NCBI GenBank assembly: GCA_024400995.1
Contig: JAKSLU010000010.1
Span: 1-39,877, forward strand
Reading direction: 5' to 3'
Source: Bacteroidaceae bacterium
GTDB lineage: Bacteria; Bacteroidota; Bacteroidia; Bacteroidales; Bacteroidaceae
Length of the DNA stretch: 39,877 nt
A model generated the notes under the pieces. The model did no database searches, had not been told where the DNA came from, and worked only from the letters and a program-made list of their open reading frames with translations. A program made the position numbers and the translations under genes. Within the stretch, counting starts at the first letter, position 1. Every line of letters begins with the position of its first letter. Shown here one piece after another: positions 7,354 through 16,400 of the stretch.

Positions 7354-7388
7354 TCCACCGCAAGTCGCCACCTACGGCTTGCGGTGGA
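7354..7388. terminator. Strong hairpin after ispE, possible terminator
   Basis: TCCACCGCAAG (7354-7364) and CTTGCGGTGGA (7378-7388) form a perfect 11-bp stem with a 13-nt loop, 33 bp after the ispE stop. No U-tract follows on either strand, so it may be a processing or mRNA-stabilising hairpin, or an intergenic repeat. Confidence 0.5.
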
Positions 7389-7425
7389 TTGCGTATGTAT
7401 AGCGCTGGCGGAGCTACACGAACGA

Positions 7426-7460
7426 CAAAAAAGGATTGAAACTCAGAGAGTCTCAATCCT
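7426..7460 (-). terminator. Rho-independent terminator of the tRNA pair
   Basis: On the minus strand AGGATTGAGACT and AGTTTCAATCCT form a 12-bp stem with one G-T pair and loop CTCTG, followed by TTTTT (7431-7427). It sits 6 bp past the 3' end of tRNA-Glu. Confidence 0.9.
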
Positions 7461-7466
7461 ATTTTG

Positions 7467-7538
7467 TAGCGCCTACGGGACTCGAACCCGTGTACCCGGC
7501 GTGAGAGGCCGGTATCCTAACCACTAGATGAAAGCGCC
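7467..7538 (-). tRNA. tRNA-Glu(CTC)
   Basis: 72 nt. The anticodon arm CCGGC-CTCTCAC-GCCGG gives anticodon CTC. The T arm is ACGGG-TTCGAGT-CCCGT and the D arm contains AGTGGTTAGGA. The acceptor stem GGCGCTT pairs with AGGCGCT including two G-T pairs; the discriminator is A. CCA is not encoded. Cotranscribed with the tRNA-Ser 15 bp upstream. Confidence 0.93.
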
Positions 7539-7553
7539 ATTATGTATTCTTTG

Positions 7554-7641
7554 CGGAAGGAGGGGGATTCGAACCCCCGGTACCCTATTCGAGTACGTCA
7601 GTTTAGCAAACTGGTGGTTTCAGCCACTCACCCATCCTTCC
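7554..7641 (-). tRNA. tRNA-Ser(GCT)
   Basis: 88 nt, class II tRNA with a long variable arm. The acceptor stem GGAAGGA pairs with TCCTTCC; discriminator G. The anticodon loop in CAGTTTGCTAAACTG gives GCT, reading AGC/AGU serine codons. The T arm is GGGGG-TTCGAAT-CCCCC. CCA is not encoded. First gene of the tRNA pair. Confidence 0.95.
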
Positions 7642-7686
7642 CTCTCACTTGAGGAAGTCGTTTGTTGTTGTTTCCCAAACGCAGTG

Positions 7687-7717
7687 CAAAAGTACGACTT
7701 TTTTCGTTACTACCAAA
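7687..7717 (-). promoter_or_regulatory. Promoter of the tRNA-Ser/tRNA-Glu operon
   Basis: TTTG (7717-7714), a 19-bp spacer and TACTTTTG (7694-7687) on the minus strand, about 45 bp upstream of the tRNA-Ser 5' end. Confidence 0.7.
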
Positions 7718-7757
7718 ACTTTTCAAGCTTTTTTTTCGATATTACGTCATTTTTTCG

Positions 7758-7765
7758 TAATTTTG
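7758..7765 (+). promoter_or_regulatory. Possible -7 box of aspS
   Basis: TAATTTTG about 125 bp upstream of the aspS ATG. The upstream -33 region is T-rich without a clear TTG. The leader (7772-7889) shows no T-box or other recognised structure. Confidence 0.45.
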
Positions 7766-7889
7766 CACCTCGAATGGCACAAATTGCAAACCCGACCCGC
7801 CGAAATCAACACAGCATATCTACACAATGCTATTTGGGCACCCTCGGAGGCAAAATGACGCAAAACAAGGTACACATTATATATAATAA

Positions 7890-9656
7890 ATGTATAGAAG
7901 TAATAACTGCGGTGAACTCCGCATCAGTAACGTAGGCGAGTCAGTCACTCTCGCCGGATGGGTGCAGCGCACCCGCGAACATGGTGGTCTCATCTTTGTG
8001 GACCTCCGCGACCGTTATGGTATCACTCAGCTCGTGTTTGACGAGGAGGAGAACGCAACCCTCTGCCAGGAGGCCAAACATCTGGGCCGCGAATACGTGG
8101 TGCAGGTGGAGGGTGCTGTGCGCGAACGCTACAGCAAGAACCCCAACATGCCCACTGGCGACATTGAGATCAACGTCAGCACACTGCGCGTGCTCAATGC
8201 TGCGGCTACCCCACCCTTCACCATCGAGGACTATACCGATGGAGGTGACGATCTGCGCATGAAATACCGCTATCTCGACCTGCGCCGTACTCCCGTGCGC
8301 GCCAATCTGGAGCTGCGCCACAAGTTCTGCCTTGCCGTACGCCACTTTCTCGACTCCAAGGGCTTCCTGGAGATAGAGACTCCCGTGCTCGTTGGCAGCA
8401 CCCCCGAGGGCGCTCGCGACTTTATCGTGCCCAGCCGTATGAATCCCGGACAGTTCTATGCCCTCCCCCAGAGCCCGCAGACCCTAAAGCAGCTGCTGAT
8501 GGTAGCAGGCATGGACCGCTACTTCCAGATCGTCAAGTGCTTCCGCGATGAGGACCTGCGTGCTGACCGCCAGCCTGAGTTCACACAGATCGACTGCGAG
8601 ATGAGCTTTGTGGAGCAGGACGACATCATCTGCACCTTTGAGGAGATGACCAAGCACCTGTTCAAGGAGGTGCGCGGCGTGGATCTGGGCGAGCAGCCCT
8701 TCCTCCGCCTGTCCTGGCATGAGGCCATGCGCCGCTTTGGTAGCGACAAGCCCGACATGCGCTTTGGCATGGAGTTTGTCGAACTGATGGACGTGCTGAA
8801 GGGCAAGAGCGACTTCAGCGTGTTTAACGACGCCGCCTATATCGGTGGTATCTGCGCCGAAGGCTGCGCCGTCTATACCCGCAAGCAGATCGACGAGCTC
8901 ACCAACTTTGTCAAGAGCCAGCAGGTCGGCGCCAAGGGTATGGTCTATGCCCGCGTGGAGGAGGACGGCAACGTCAAGAGCTCCGTAGATAAGTTCTACT
9001 CTCAGGAGGTGCTGCAGGAGCTCAAGACCGCCATGCAGGCCAAGCCCGGCGACCTCATCCTCATCCTCTCTGGCGACGATGCCATGAAGACCCGCAAACA
9101 GCTCTGCGAGCTCCGTCTGCTGATGGGCGAGCGTCTGGGCCTGCGCGACAAGAACAAGTTTGCTCTGCTCTGGGTCGTTGACTTCCCCATGTTCGAGTGG
9201 AGCGAGGAGGAAGGCCGACTCATGGCTATGCACCACCCCTTCACCGCACCCAAGCCCTGCGATGTTCCCAAGCTTGACACCGACCCCGCCAACGTGCTGG
9301 CCGATGCCTACGACATGGTGTGCAACGGCGTAGAGGTCGGCGGCGGTTCCATCCGTATCCATGATGCCGTTCTGCAGGCCAAGATCTTCGAGGTACTGGG
9401 CTTCACTCCCGAAAAGGCTCAGGAGCAGTTCGGCTTCCTGATGAATGCCTTCAAGTTCGGTGCTCCCCCTCACGGTGGTCTGGCCTATGGTCTCGATCGC
9501 TTTGTCAGCCTCTTCGCTGGTCTGGACAGCATCCGCGACTGCATAGCCTTCCCCAAGAACAACTCTGGCCGCGACGTTATGCTCGACGCCCCCAGCGTAG
9601 TAGATCAGAAGCAGCTCGATGAGCTCATGCTTGATCTGCGCAAGACGGAAGAATAG
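7890..9656 (+). CDS. aspS: Aspartyl-tRNA synthetase
   Basis: 588 residues, the normal length for a bacterial-type AspRS. It joins aspartate to tRNA-Asp in the cytoplasm. N-terminal OB-fold anticodon-binding domain ([20 protein letters not shown]). Class II catalytic core: motif 2 in [16 protein letters not shown] and motif 3 in [10 protein letters not shown], with the bacterial GAD insertion between them. [11 protein letters not shown] and HHPFTAPK are also present. The ATG at 7890 starts [11 protein letters not shown], the usual N-terminus in this group. Monocistronic between the divergent tRNA promoter and a shared terminator. Confidence 0.97.
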   Translation: MYRSNNCGELRISNVGESVTLAGWVQRTREHGGLIFVDLRDRYGITQLVFDEEENATLCQEAKHLGREYVVQVEGAVRERYSKNPNMPTGDIEINVSTLRVLNAAATPPFTIEDYTDGGDDLRMKYRYLDLRRTPVRANLELRHKFCLAVRHFLDSKGFLEIETPVLVGSTPEGARDFIVPSRMNPGQFYALPQSPQTLKQLLMVAGMDRYFQIVKCFRDEDLRADRQPEFTQIDCEMSFVEQDDIICTFEEMTKHLFKEVRGVDLGEQPFLRLSWHEAMRRFGSDKPDMRFGMEFVELMDVLKGKSDFSVFNDAAYIGGICAEGCAVYTRKQIDELTNFVKSQQVGAKGMVYARVEEDGNVKSSVDKFYSQEVLQELKTAMQAKPGDLILILSGDDAMKTRKQLCELRLLMGERLGLRDKNKFALLWVVDFPMFEWSEEEGRLMAMHHPFTAPKPCDVPKLDTDPANVLADAYDMVCNGVEVGGGSIRIHDAVLQAKIFEVLGFTPEKAQEQFGFLMNAFKFGAPPHGGLAYGLDRFVSLFAGLDSIRDCIAFPKNNSGRDVMLDAPSVVDQKQLDELMLDLRKTEE

Positions 9657-9677
9657 ACATCCTAACCCCAAAAAATA

Positions 9678-9724
9678 AACCTGCATCACAAAAGGGTCAG
9701 TACCTTTGATGATGCAGGTTTTTC
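9678..9724. terminator. Bidirectional terminator between aspS and the NhaC-like gene
   Basis: AACCTGCATCA (9678-9688) pairs perfectly with TGATGCAGGTT (9710-9720). TTTTTC follows on the plus strand and TATTTTTTG on the minus strand, so it can serve both converging genes. GATGCAGGTTTTTC is then repeated once more just after it. Confidence 0.85.
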
Positions 9725-9754
9725 TTGATGCAGGTTTTTCTATTTAGATAGGTT

Positions 9755-10996
9755 CTATTTGAGGATATAGAGCGTTGCTACAGCGAAGAGCAGGAAGTTG
9801 TAGTATAAACAAGGGACAATCTCCATGGCGGGGAGGGAGGCCAGACCTGCGGCAATCAGGAGCTGGGCGCCATAGGGCAACAAGCCCTGAACAACGCACG
9901 AATAGGTATCAAGCAGAGAGGCGCTACGGCGTGGATCAACTCCATAGCGCCTGCCGATGTGACTGCACAGACCACCAACGGAGAGTATGGCCACGGTGTT
10001 GTTGGCCGTTAGACAGTTGGTCAGAGCCACAAGAGCAGCGATGGCTCCCTCTGCACCACGACGTGAACTCACTCGACGGGTGAGACGACTGGTCACCCAG
10101 TCTATTCCACCTCCATGACGCACGACTGCAAGCAAACCTCCTGCCATGAGTGCAATGAGGATGGTCTCCTGCATACCCGCCATGCCAGAACTGATAGACT
10201 CTGCCCAATCAGCGGTGGTGAGTTGCCCCACACAGAGACCTACCACTCCTGCCAGCACGTTGCCGATGAGGAGCACCAGAAGCACGTTGACACCAGCCAA
10301 GGCCAGCCCTATCACAGCCAGATACGGAAGGGTAAGGAGGAGGGACGTTGACGAAGACGAAGACGAAAACGAAGACGATAACTCAGCATGGGGGGTGAGG
10401 CCGAGCCACACATAGACGGCGAGAGTGAGGAGGGCTGCGGGGAGGGCTATACGAAAGTTGGCCAGAAACTTATCCTTGAGCCTTACGCCCTGCGTGCGCG
10501 TGGCTACGATAGTTGTATCGGAGATGAAGGACAAGTTGTCACCAAAGAAGCTACCACCCACCACACTACCTACCATCACGCCTGCCTCCACGTGCAGGCT
10601 ATCTGCCATAGCGGCTGCGATAGGTACAAGGGCAGCTATCGTACCTACACTCGTGCCGATACTGAAGCTGATAAGACAGGCCGCAACGAAGAGGCCCGGC
10701 AGCAGCATGGAGGCTGGCATCACACTCAGGGTGAGTTGCACTGCGGCATCGATGGCACCCATAGCCTTGGCGGTGGAGGCAAAGGAGCCTGCCAGCAGGA
10801 ATATCCACACCATGAGCAACAGGTCTGACTGACCTGCTCCACGACTATATATCTCTACTCGTTCGTTGATGCTTCCGCGCATACACGCGAGCGCGACTAT
10901 ACTAATAAGGAGAAAGATTACGACAAAGTTCACGATTTCTGAGAAGGTTAAGGTTAAGGTTAGAATGGATAACCTATGGCGAAATGAAGGGCGCAT
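9755..10996 (-). CDS. NhaC-family Na+/H+ antiporter-like membrane protein
   Basis: 413 residues, about ten hydrophobic segments. Family features include GTSVGTIAALVPIA, VGGSFFGDNLSFISDTTIVATRTQG and, near the C-terminus, LTNCLTANNTVAILSVGG, as in NhaC-type antiporters and related Na+/dicarboxylate permeases. Expected in the inner membrane, exchanging Na+ (or a carboxylate) for H+; the substrate is not certain. The chosen ATG overlaps the end of tamL by 37 bp; the next in-frame Met is inside the first membrane helix. A Ser-rich stretch (SSSFSSSSSSTS) in a loop is encoded by a hexamer repeat and looks like a recent expansion. Last gene of the leftward cluster. Confidence 0.8.
   Translation of the reverse strand: MRPSFRHRLSILTLTLTFSEIVNFVVIFLLISIVALACMRGSINERVEIYSRGAGQSDLLLMVWIFLLAGSFASTAKAMGAIDAAVQLTLSVMPASMLLPGLFVAACLISFSIGTSVGTIAALVPIAAAMADSLHVEAGVMVGSVVGGSFFGDNLSFISDTTIVATRTQGVRLKDKFLANFRIALPAALLTLAVYVWLGLTPHAELSSSFSSSSSSTSLLLTLPYLAVIGLALAGVNVLLVLLIGNVLAGVVGLCVGQLTTADWAESISSGMAGMQETILIALMAGGLLAVVRHGGGIDWVTSRLTRRVSSRRGAEGAIAALVALTNCLTANNTVAILSVGGLCSHIGRRYGVDPRRSASLLDTYSCVVQGLLPYGAQLLIAAGLASLPAMEIVPCLYYNFLLFAVATLYILK
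10352..10381. repeat. GAAGAC/GAAAAC hexamer repeat inside the NhaC-like gene
   Basis: Five or so tandem GACGAA/GAAAAC-type hexamers, translated on the minus strand as a run of Ser and Phe. The same hexamers, on the opposite strand, fill the spacer at 24961-24998. Confidence 0.65.
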
Positions 10997-13443
10997 CCAT
11001 CGCGGAAGCGCTCTATGTTGTAGAAGCCAGGACGGGAGGTCTCGTAGGGAGCATGTAGGCCCACACCAAAATCTACGCGCAGTACGAGGAAGGTGAGGTC
11101 GTAGCGTAATCCCACACCCGTGCCGAGAGCCATGTGGCGCAAACTGGAGAGAGTGAGTTGGGCATCGGGACGTTGCTCATCCTGACGGAGGAGCCACACG
11201 TTGCCGGCATCGAGGAACAGGGCACCATGCAGGTCGCCTATGAGGCGCGCACGCAGCTCGGCATTGGCCTCCAGCTTGAAGTCGCCCATCTGACTAATAT
11301 AGGCATAACGGCGGTTGGGGTCGCGATAGCGCCCCGGACCAATGGTGCGCACCGCAAAGCCTCGCACACTATTGGCTCCTCCCGCATAGAACAGTTCTGC
11401 ATAGGGCGCAGCCTCGCTATTGCCGTAGCTCACAACGGCTCCCGCATAGCCACGGGTGGCAAGGGAGAGACGGGGGGAAAGAGTCCAGGTCTTGTGCACC
11501 TCGGTGGTGAGGCGTACGAACTGCGCAAAGGGACTACCCATAATGGTCTTGTCGTGCTCACGGAAGGACTTGCCCGTCAGAGCATATAATCCACTCGTGA
11601 GATGGCCTGCCTCCTTGACGCTCAGTTGCAGCCAGAGGGGAGCGGTCAGGGAACGGGAAGTATGGGTGTACGTATAGCCCATAGAGGGCACGAACTGATT
11701 GCGCATGGAGACGTAGAGCGCGGGATTGGCCGTGGTAATCTCATCGAAGGTGGCGGAAGTAGAGAACAGCCTATTGAAGCTCAGATCAAAGAGCATCAAC
11801 TCATGCTGGTGTTGTGGGGAGCGACGCCAGTTATAGAGAGCCCCCACGCCGAACTGAATGACGTTGAAGTAGCCCGAGCGGTTCTTCCAGTCCACATCCA
11901 GTGACATCCTGGTAGTAGCAGGGAGACGACGCAGGCGGCGATTGGGCAGCAGGAAGCGCGGTAGCGTGATGGAGAGCTCCGAGCCAATCTCATGAGAGTT
12001 GAGCATGGAGCCGTGGTCGCTGCCCAGGTGCCACTCGTAGTTGCCAAAGATCTTCCAGGCCACCTTTTCGCCTGCGCGGAAAGCGTTCTTCTTGGCCAAC
12101 TCATAGCTCACGCCTGGGCCAAACTGGCGGTTACTCTTGAGCGTGGCGTTCATCTCAAAGGAGGACTCATAGAGCTTGTCCATCGTGGCGGTGACATAGA
12201 GATCGAGGGTGTCGCAGTCTGGATGGCTACTGCGAGGGATATAGTCAAGGGACACCTGGGAGAGTATGCCCATGGAGGTGAGTTTCTCCAGCGTAGTCTC
12301 CTGATCCGCCAGGCGATAGGGCCGATGCGGCCGATGCGTGATGGAACGCATCCAGAGTCGGGGCTTGATGGGCGGCTTGGGACCGCAGAAACTATAGCGT
12401 CCCCCACGCCTGTCATTGCGGATGGTGTCGGGTTCCTGTCCGCCCTGACCAAAGAGGCTGATGTTCACACGCCCCATACGCCAAGGCCGCAGGCTCAGCG
12501 TATCGGCATGGGCTACGGGCAGTACGCGCAGACTCACAAAGAGGGGGTGGCTCACCGTATCAGCCTGGAAGGTAATGTTCGTGGGGGAGAAATAGTAGTA
12601 ACCATTGTTGCGCAGTAGCGTCTCTATGCGCTTGCGCTCATCCACGAGATGGGCAGCACTGAAGGCTGTTCCCTTCTTGAGCAAACGCTGGCGACGCGTT
12701 GTGCGCAGGAGCGAGTCTATGTGGGGGGTGAAGCGCCCATAGCGTATGCTATCTATGAGATAGAGCGGACCCGTCTCTATGTGGTAAGCCAACTTGGAGC
12801 GCTGGGGATGACGCGTCGGCAACTCCTCATACTGGCAAGTGGCACGAAAGAAGCCAAAGTTGTGCAACTGACGTGCAGCAACCTTGCAGCGCGTCTGGGG
12901 CGACACGGTAGATATGAGCACAGGCTCCTCTCCAAAGCGGCGGAGCATCCATCGGCCAAAGCGGCTCTCTGACTTGTAGTAACGGTTGTATATGCGCAGA
13001 CCGAGGTTGAGGGGATTAACCAGACTACTACTGCCAAAGAAAGAACCATTGGGGGGACAGGCCAGAACGGCATCGACCTCGGGCTGCACGGCCTCAAGCT
13101 GGAGAGTACGCTCCTTCTGGGCGCGCATCTCAGCTCGCTGTGCTCCACGTCCGCTGAAGCCTATGAGCCCAGTCTTTTCAACGGACTGTGGACTACCCTC
13201 CTGCCCCACTCCACGAATAATCTGGCTGACCTGGGACACGGCCTCATCCACTGCTGTGATGACACCCTTCTGCTCCTCGCGGCACTGCTTCTTGGTGAGC
13301 TTGCGAGGTTGGGAGGAAGCGTTGTATGTAATCTCCTTGATGCCCGTATAGAGCACCTCGTCCTCCTCCAGACAGGCTGTGGTGGAACAGGCAGCCATGA
13401 GCAGGACAGCCATGAGGAGAGATATGTAGTTTAGGTATTTCAT
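10960..13443 (-). CDS. tamL: TamL: Omp85-family (BamA/TamA-like) outer-membrane lipoprotein
   Basis: 827 residues. A lipoprotein signal (LLMAVLLMAAC, lipid Cys19) is followed by STTACLEEDEVLYTG, the usual opening of Bacteroidetes TamA-like lipoproteins. POTRA-like repeats lie in roughly 180-400 (VARQLHNFGFFRATCQY, RIETLLRNNGYYYFSP, TLEKLTSMGILSQVSLDY). A 16-strand-type barrel follows in about 410-827, including the lid-lock-like YAGGANSVRGFAVRTIGPG and a terminal Phe (AIGYPF). With TamB it should help insert or feed the outer membrane. tamB ends 6 bp upstream of its ATG, so they form one transcriptional unit. The residues after Cys19 lack the acidic surface-export signature, which fits a periplasm-facing lipid anchor. 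Confidence 0.88.
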   Translation of the reverse strand: MKYLNYISLLMAVLLMAACSTTACLEEDEVLYTGIKEITYNASSQPRKLTKKQCREEQKGVITAVDEAVSQVSQIIRGVGQEGSPQSVEKTGLIGFSGRGAQRAEMRAQKERTLQLEAVQPEVDAVLACPPNGSFFGSSSLVNPLNLGLRIYNRYYKSESRFGRWMLRRFGEEPVLISTVSPQTRCKVAARQLHNFGFFRATCQYEELPTRHPQRSKLAYHIETGPLYLIDSIRYGRFTPHIDSLLRTTRRQRLLKKGTAFSAAHLVDERKRIETLLRNNGYYYFSPTNITFQADTVSHPLFVSLRVLPVAHADTLSLRPWRMGRVNISLFGQGGQEPDTIRNDRRGGRYSFCGPKPPIKPRLWMRSITHRPHRPYRLADQETTLEKLTSMGILSQVSLDYIPRSSHPDCDTLDLYVTATMDKLYESSFEMNATLKSNRQFGPGVSYELAKKNAFRAGEKVAWKIFGNYEWHLGSDHGSMLNSHEIGSELSITLPRFLLPNRRLRRLPATTRMSLDVDWKNRSGYFNVIQFGVGALYNWRRSPQHQHELMLFDLSFNRLFSTSATFDEITTANPALYVSMRNQFVPSMGYTYTHTSRSLTAPLWLQLSVKEAGHLTSGLYALTGKSFREHDKTIMGSPFAQFVRLTTEVHKTWTLSPRLSLATRGYAGAVVSYGNSEAAPYAELFYAGGANSVRGFAVRTIGPGRYRDPNRRYAYISQMGDFKLEANAELRARLIGDLHGALFLDAGNVWLLRQDEQRPDAQLTLSSLRHMALGTGVGLRYDLTFLVLRVDFGVGLHAPYETSRPGFYNIERFRDGCALHFAIGYPF

Positions 13444-13449
13444 TGAGGA

Positions 13450-16400
13450 CTAGCGACGAAAGAGGAAGAGTTCACCGAGGCGGTTGGTCTTGCGGCGAAG
13501 CACGAGACCTGCGCCTGTCTCCATGAGGCGGCCCTCTAGGGCATCCTGTGCGGAGCGGTCGTAGAAGAGGCGTACGTAGCGCGTGGCCCCCTTGTCCAGA
13601 CGATACTCCACACTGATATTGTCGATGATGGAGGCTGCCGTATTGGAGGCATCAGCGCCAGAGCTCACCTTGCCACCAATGATGAGGCTGATGCGGTTGC
13701 CCAGAAAACGCTTGGCAAAGGCAAAGTTGTAGTCCGTCGTCGTGCCGAGAGCCGAATTGCTATTGTCTATATCAAAGTTGAGATCTACCGTGCCCAGGGC
13801 GTTGCCAGCTATGCTCTGTATGCTGCTCTGCAGGAACATATTGAGAGCATTGCTACCACTAAAGCCAGAGGTAAGCGAGCTGAAGTCGTCGGTCATGTAC
13901 ATGCCAGTGGCCATCAGCGCCACGGCAGTCTTGTTGCGCTGCAGGGCAGTCATGGAGGCCAGTTCGTTCTGCACACCCATATCCTCGGGTGCCTCCACGG
14001 TGAACTCCAGTCCCATGTCGTTCAGTGTCTGCGTAATATCCACTCCCACGACAAACTGTGCCGTGTGCCGCTGTCCCTCCTCAGAGACGGCAGCCTTCAT
14101 GCGCTCAGTGGCCTTGATATTGAGGGTAGGATTGAGTATATCGCCCACGAACTCCACGTAGGAACCCTGTGCGAGCTGGAAGGTCTTGAGCGGAATGACA
14201 GGCAGCTCATACTTCATCTCACCCGCCTGTATGGTGTAGCGTCCATTGAGCTTCATGTCTCCCTGTCGCGTGTAGGCAAAGGACAGGTTGCCGCCACCCG
14301 TCACATCGACATAACTGTGGCCGTCCTCTGCCAACAGACAGTGGAACTGCGCCGCATCGCTGATATTGATACCTACGTTCACATCGATGTCGGTGCCCAC
14401 AGCCTGTGGCACGACAACGGTGGTGGAGTCACGAAAGTCCATGAAGCTCACAAGATCAGCAAACTCATCGCCCACACTGACAGGGGCATCGCGTAGGATA
14501 TAAGTCACATTGGTGCGATCGAGCACACCCAGCGAGCCGCGCACCTTGAGCGTGGACAGGCTGCCGCGTATGCTACCATCAAAGTCCGTATAGACCTTGC
14601 CGTACACCTGCGACGCGCGGGTGCGAGGAGCATTGATGAGTTCAAAGCCACGCGTATTGAGTCGCAGGTCGATGCGGGTGTCTGCTATCTCGCTGGCATC
14701 CACATAGCCGTTGATGGTGAAGGGAGAGTTGCCCGCCGTACGCAAGACATAGTCACTGAACTCTAGACGACTGTTGCGTATCTCCACGGGGCGTTCGTCC
14801 ATGCGGAGGTCCACACCATAGACGGCAGAACATATATGGGCATCGCCAAAGATTATACTACCATTCATCACAGGACGATCCAACGGACCCTCGGCATGGA
14901 AATCGCCCTCGGCCTGTCCCGTCAGATTGACATTGAGGGACGTTGTGAAGGCATCGGCCAAGCTCAGAGGCAGGCCCTCCAGATGCACATCACCGACAAA
15001 GGAGCCTGCCCCCCTATTGAAGTAACTTCCACTGGCCTGCATAATCTCACACCCCTCATAGCTAAGATATGCCTCAGCATAGTGCTCGCCGTTGGCCTTG
15101 GGGAGGTAGGTTATCTCGGTGCCCAGACGACCAATCTCTACATTGTCGTAGGCAAACTGCTGGGTCTCGATGGAGAGCATAGCCGACATAACCTCGTCGA
15201 GTTTGGTCATGTGGCAGTCACCTGAGAGATAGCCCCGCAGAGGCGGCATCCAGGGCATGACAGTGGAGAGTTCGCCCAGGTTGAGACGGTTTACGCTGAG
15301 CGTGAGGTCGATATTGCCCTCTTCAGAGGGCTGACCATAGAGTTTGAGACCAGTACCGTCGTCGGCCAGCAGGTCGAGATTGGCACTGATGGTAGAGTCG
15401 TTGCCCAGGAAGAGGTAGTTGTCCTCGTTGACCGTAAAGCGGCGATAGGCAATGATGGGCGTGCGGGGATAGAGGTGTACGCGGACACCCTCGTCCTCAT
15501 AGTTGGCCTGCACGCCAAGGTCAATGCCCGTCTGCCCCTCCTCGTCGTGGAACACGAGGTCGGCACCGGCTCCCGTGGAGAGGGCGTAGCCATCAATGGT
15601 GGCGGTGAAGTGGTGAGGATTCTGCTTGCGGTAGTTACGCATCTGCGCCATCAGCTTGACGCCATCCTCATCCTGCAGTATGTCGCAGTAGAGCGTGTCG
15701 ATGTCCAGAGCGCCCAGTCCGAGCCGTCCCAGGCGAGTCCAGCCAGCCAGACCCGTAGTGGGCGAGGTCTCCAGGCGCATGTCGAGGTTGGTCATGGTGT
15801 AGCCCTGCATCTTGAGGAGGGCAGCGAGAGGATTCTGCTGACCTGCGCGGAGAGAGAACTGGGCTGTGGGCAGGAGGGAGGCAAGCTGGCGCTGATCTAT
15901 CTCGTGGCCGCGCAGCTCGCGGAGCAACTCATCGACAAAGCTCTGCCCGTGCTGCATGAGGGCGGGCAACTTGACAGAGGAGTTGAAGGCCATGTCCATA
16001 TCGCCAGACCGCAGCGCCAGCATTGTCGTATCGGGGCTCATGGCCGCGTCGTAGCCAAGGTTGCGGGCTCTCACGAGGGTATCGCGGGAGATAAAACAGA
16101 TGTCCTCTACCCCACCCTTACTCTTGAGGTGTAGCAGATCGTGCGACAGTTCTAGTTCGGCGGCAAAGGCGGCTCCGATGGTGAGCGTGTCACACATGAG
16201 ACCTACGGCGTGAGGCATGAAGGCATCCACACAGGCATCCACCTCAGCCCGATAGGAAGGATGCTCGTTGTGGGCATCAAAATTGATGATTCGATCCAGG
16301 TCGGCTCGGATGTGGCCATTGCCAGAGAGCATGGCATTGTGCATATCAAAGGCTACTGCCGCCTTGCCCTCACGCAGATCCAGTGTGAGCCGGGTGTTGT

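Noticed and set aside
7467-7641. tRNA genes as an integration site of an element
   Set aside because: No integrase, direct repeat of the tRNA 3' end or foreign genes lie next to the pair; the flanks are ispE and aspS.
7772-7889. T-box or other riboswitch in the aspS leader
   Set aside because: No T-box consensus or strong stem was found; T-boxes are also not expected in this phylum.
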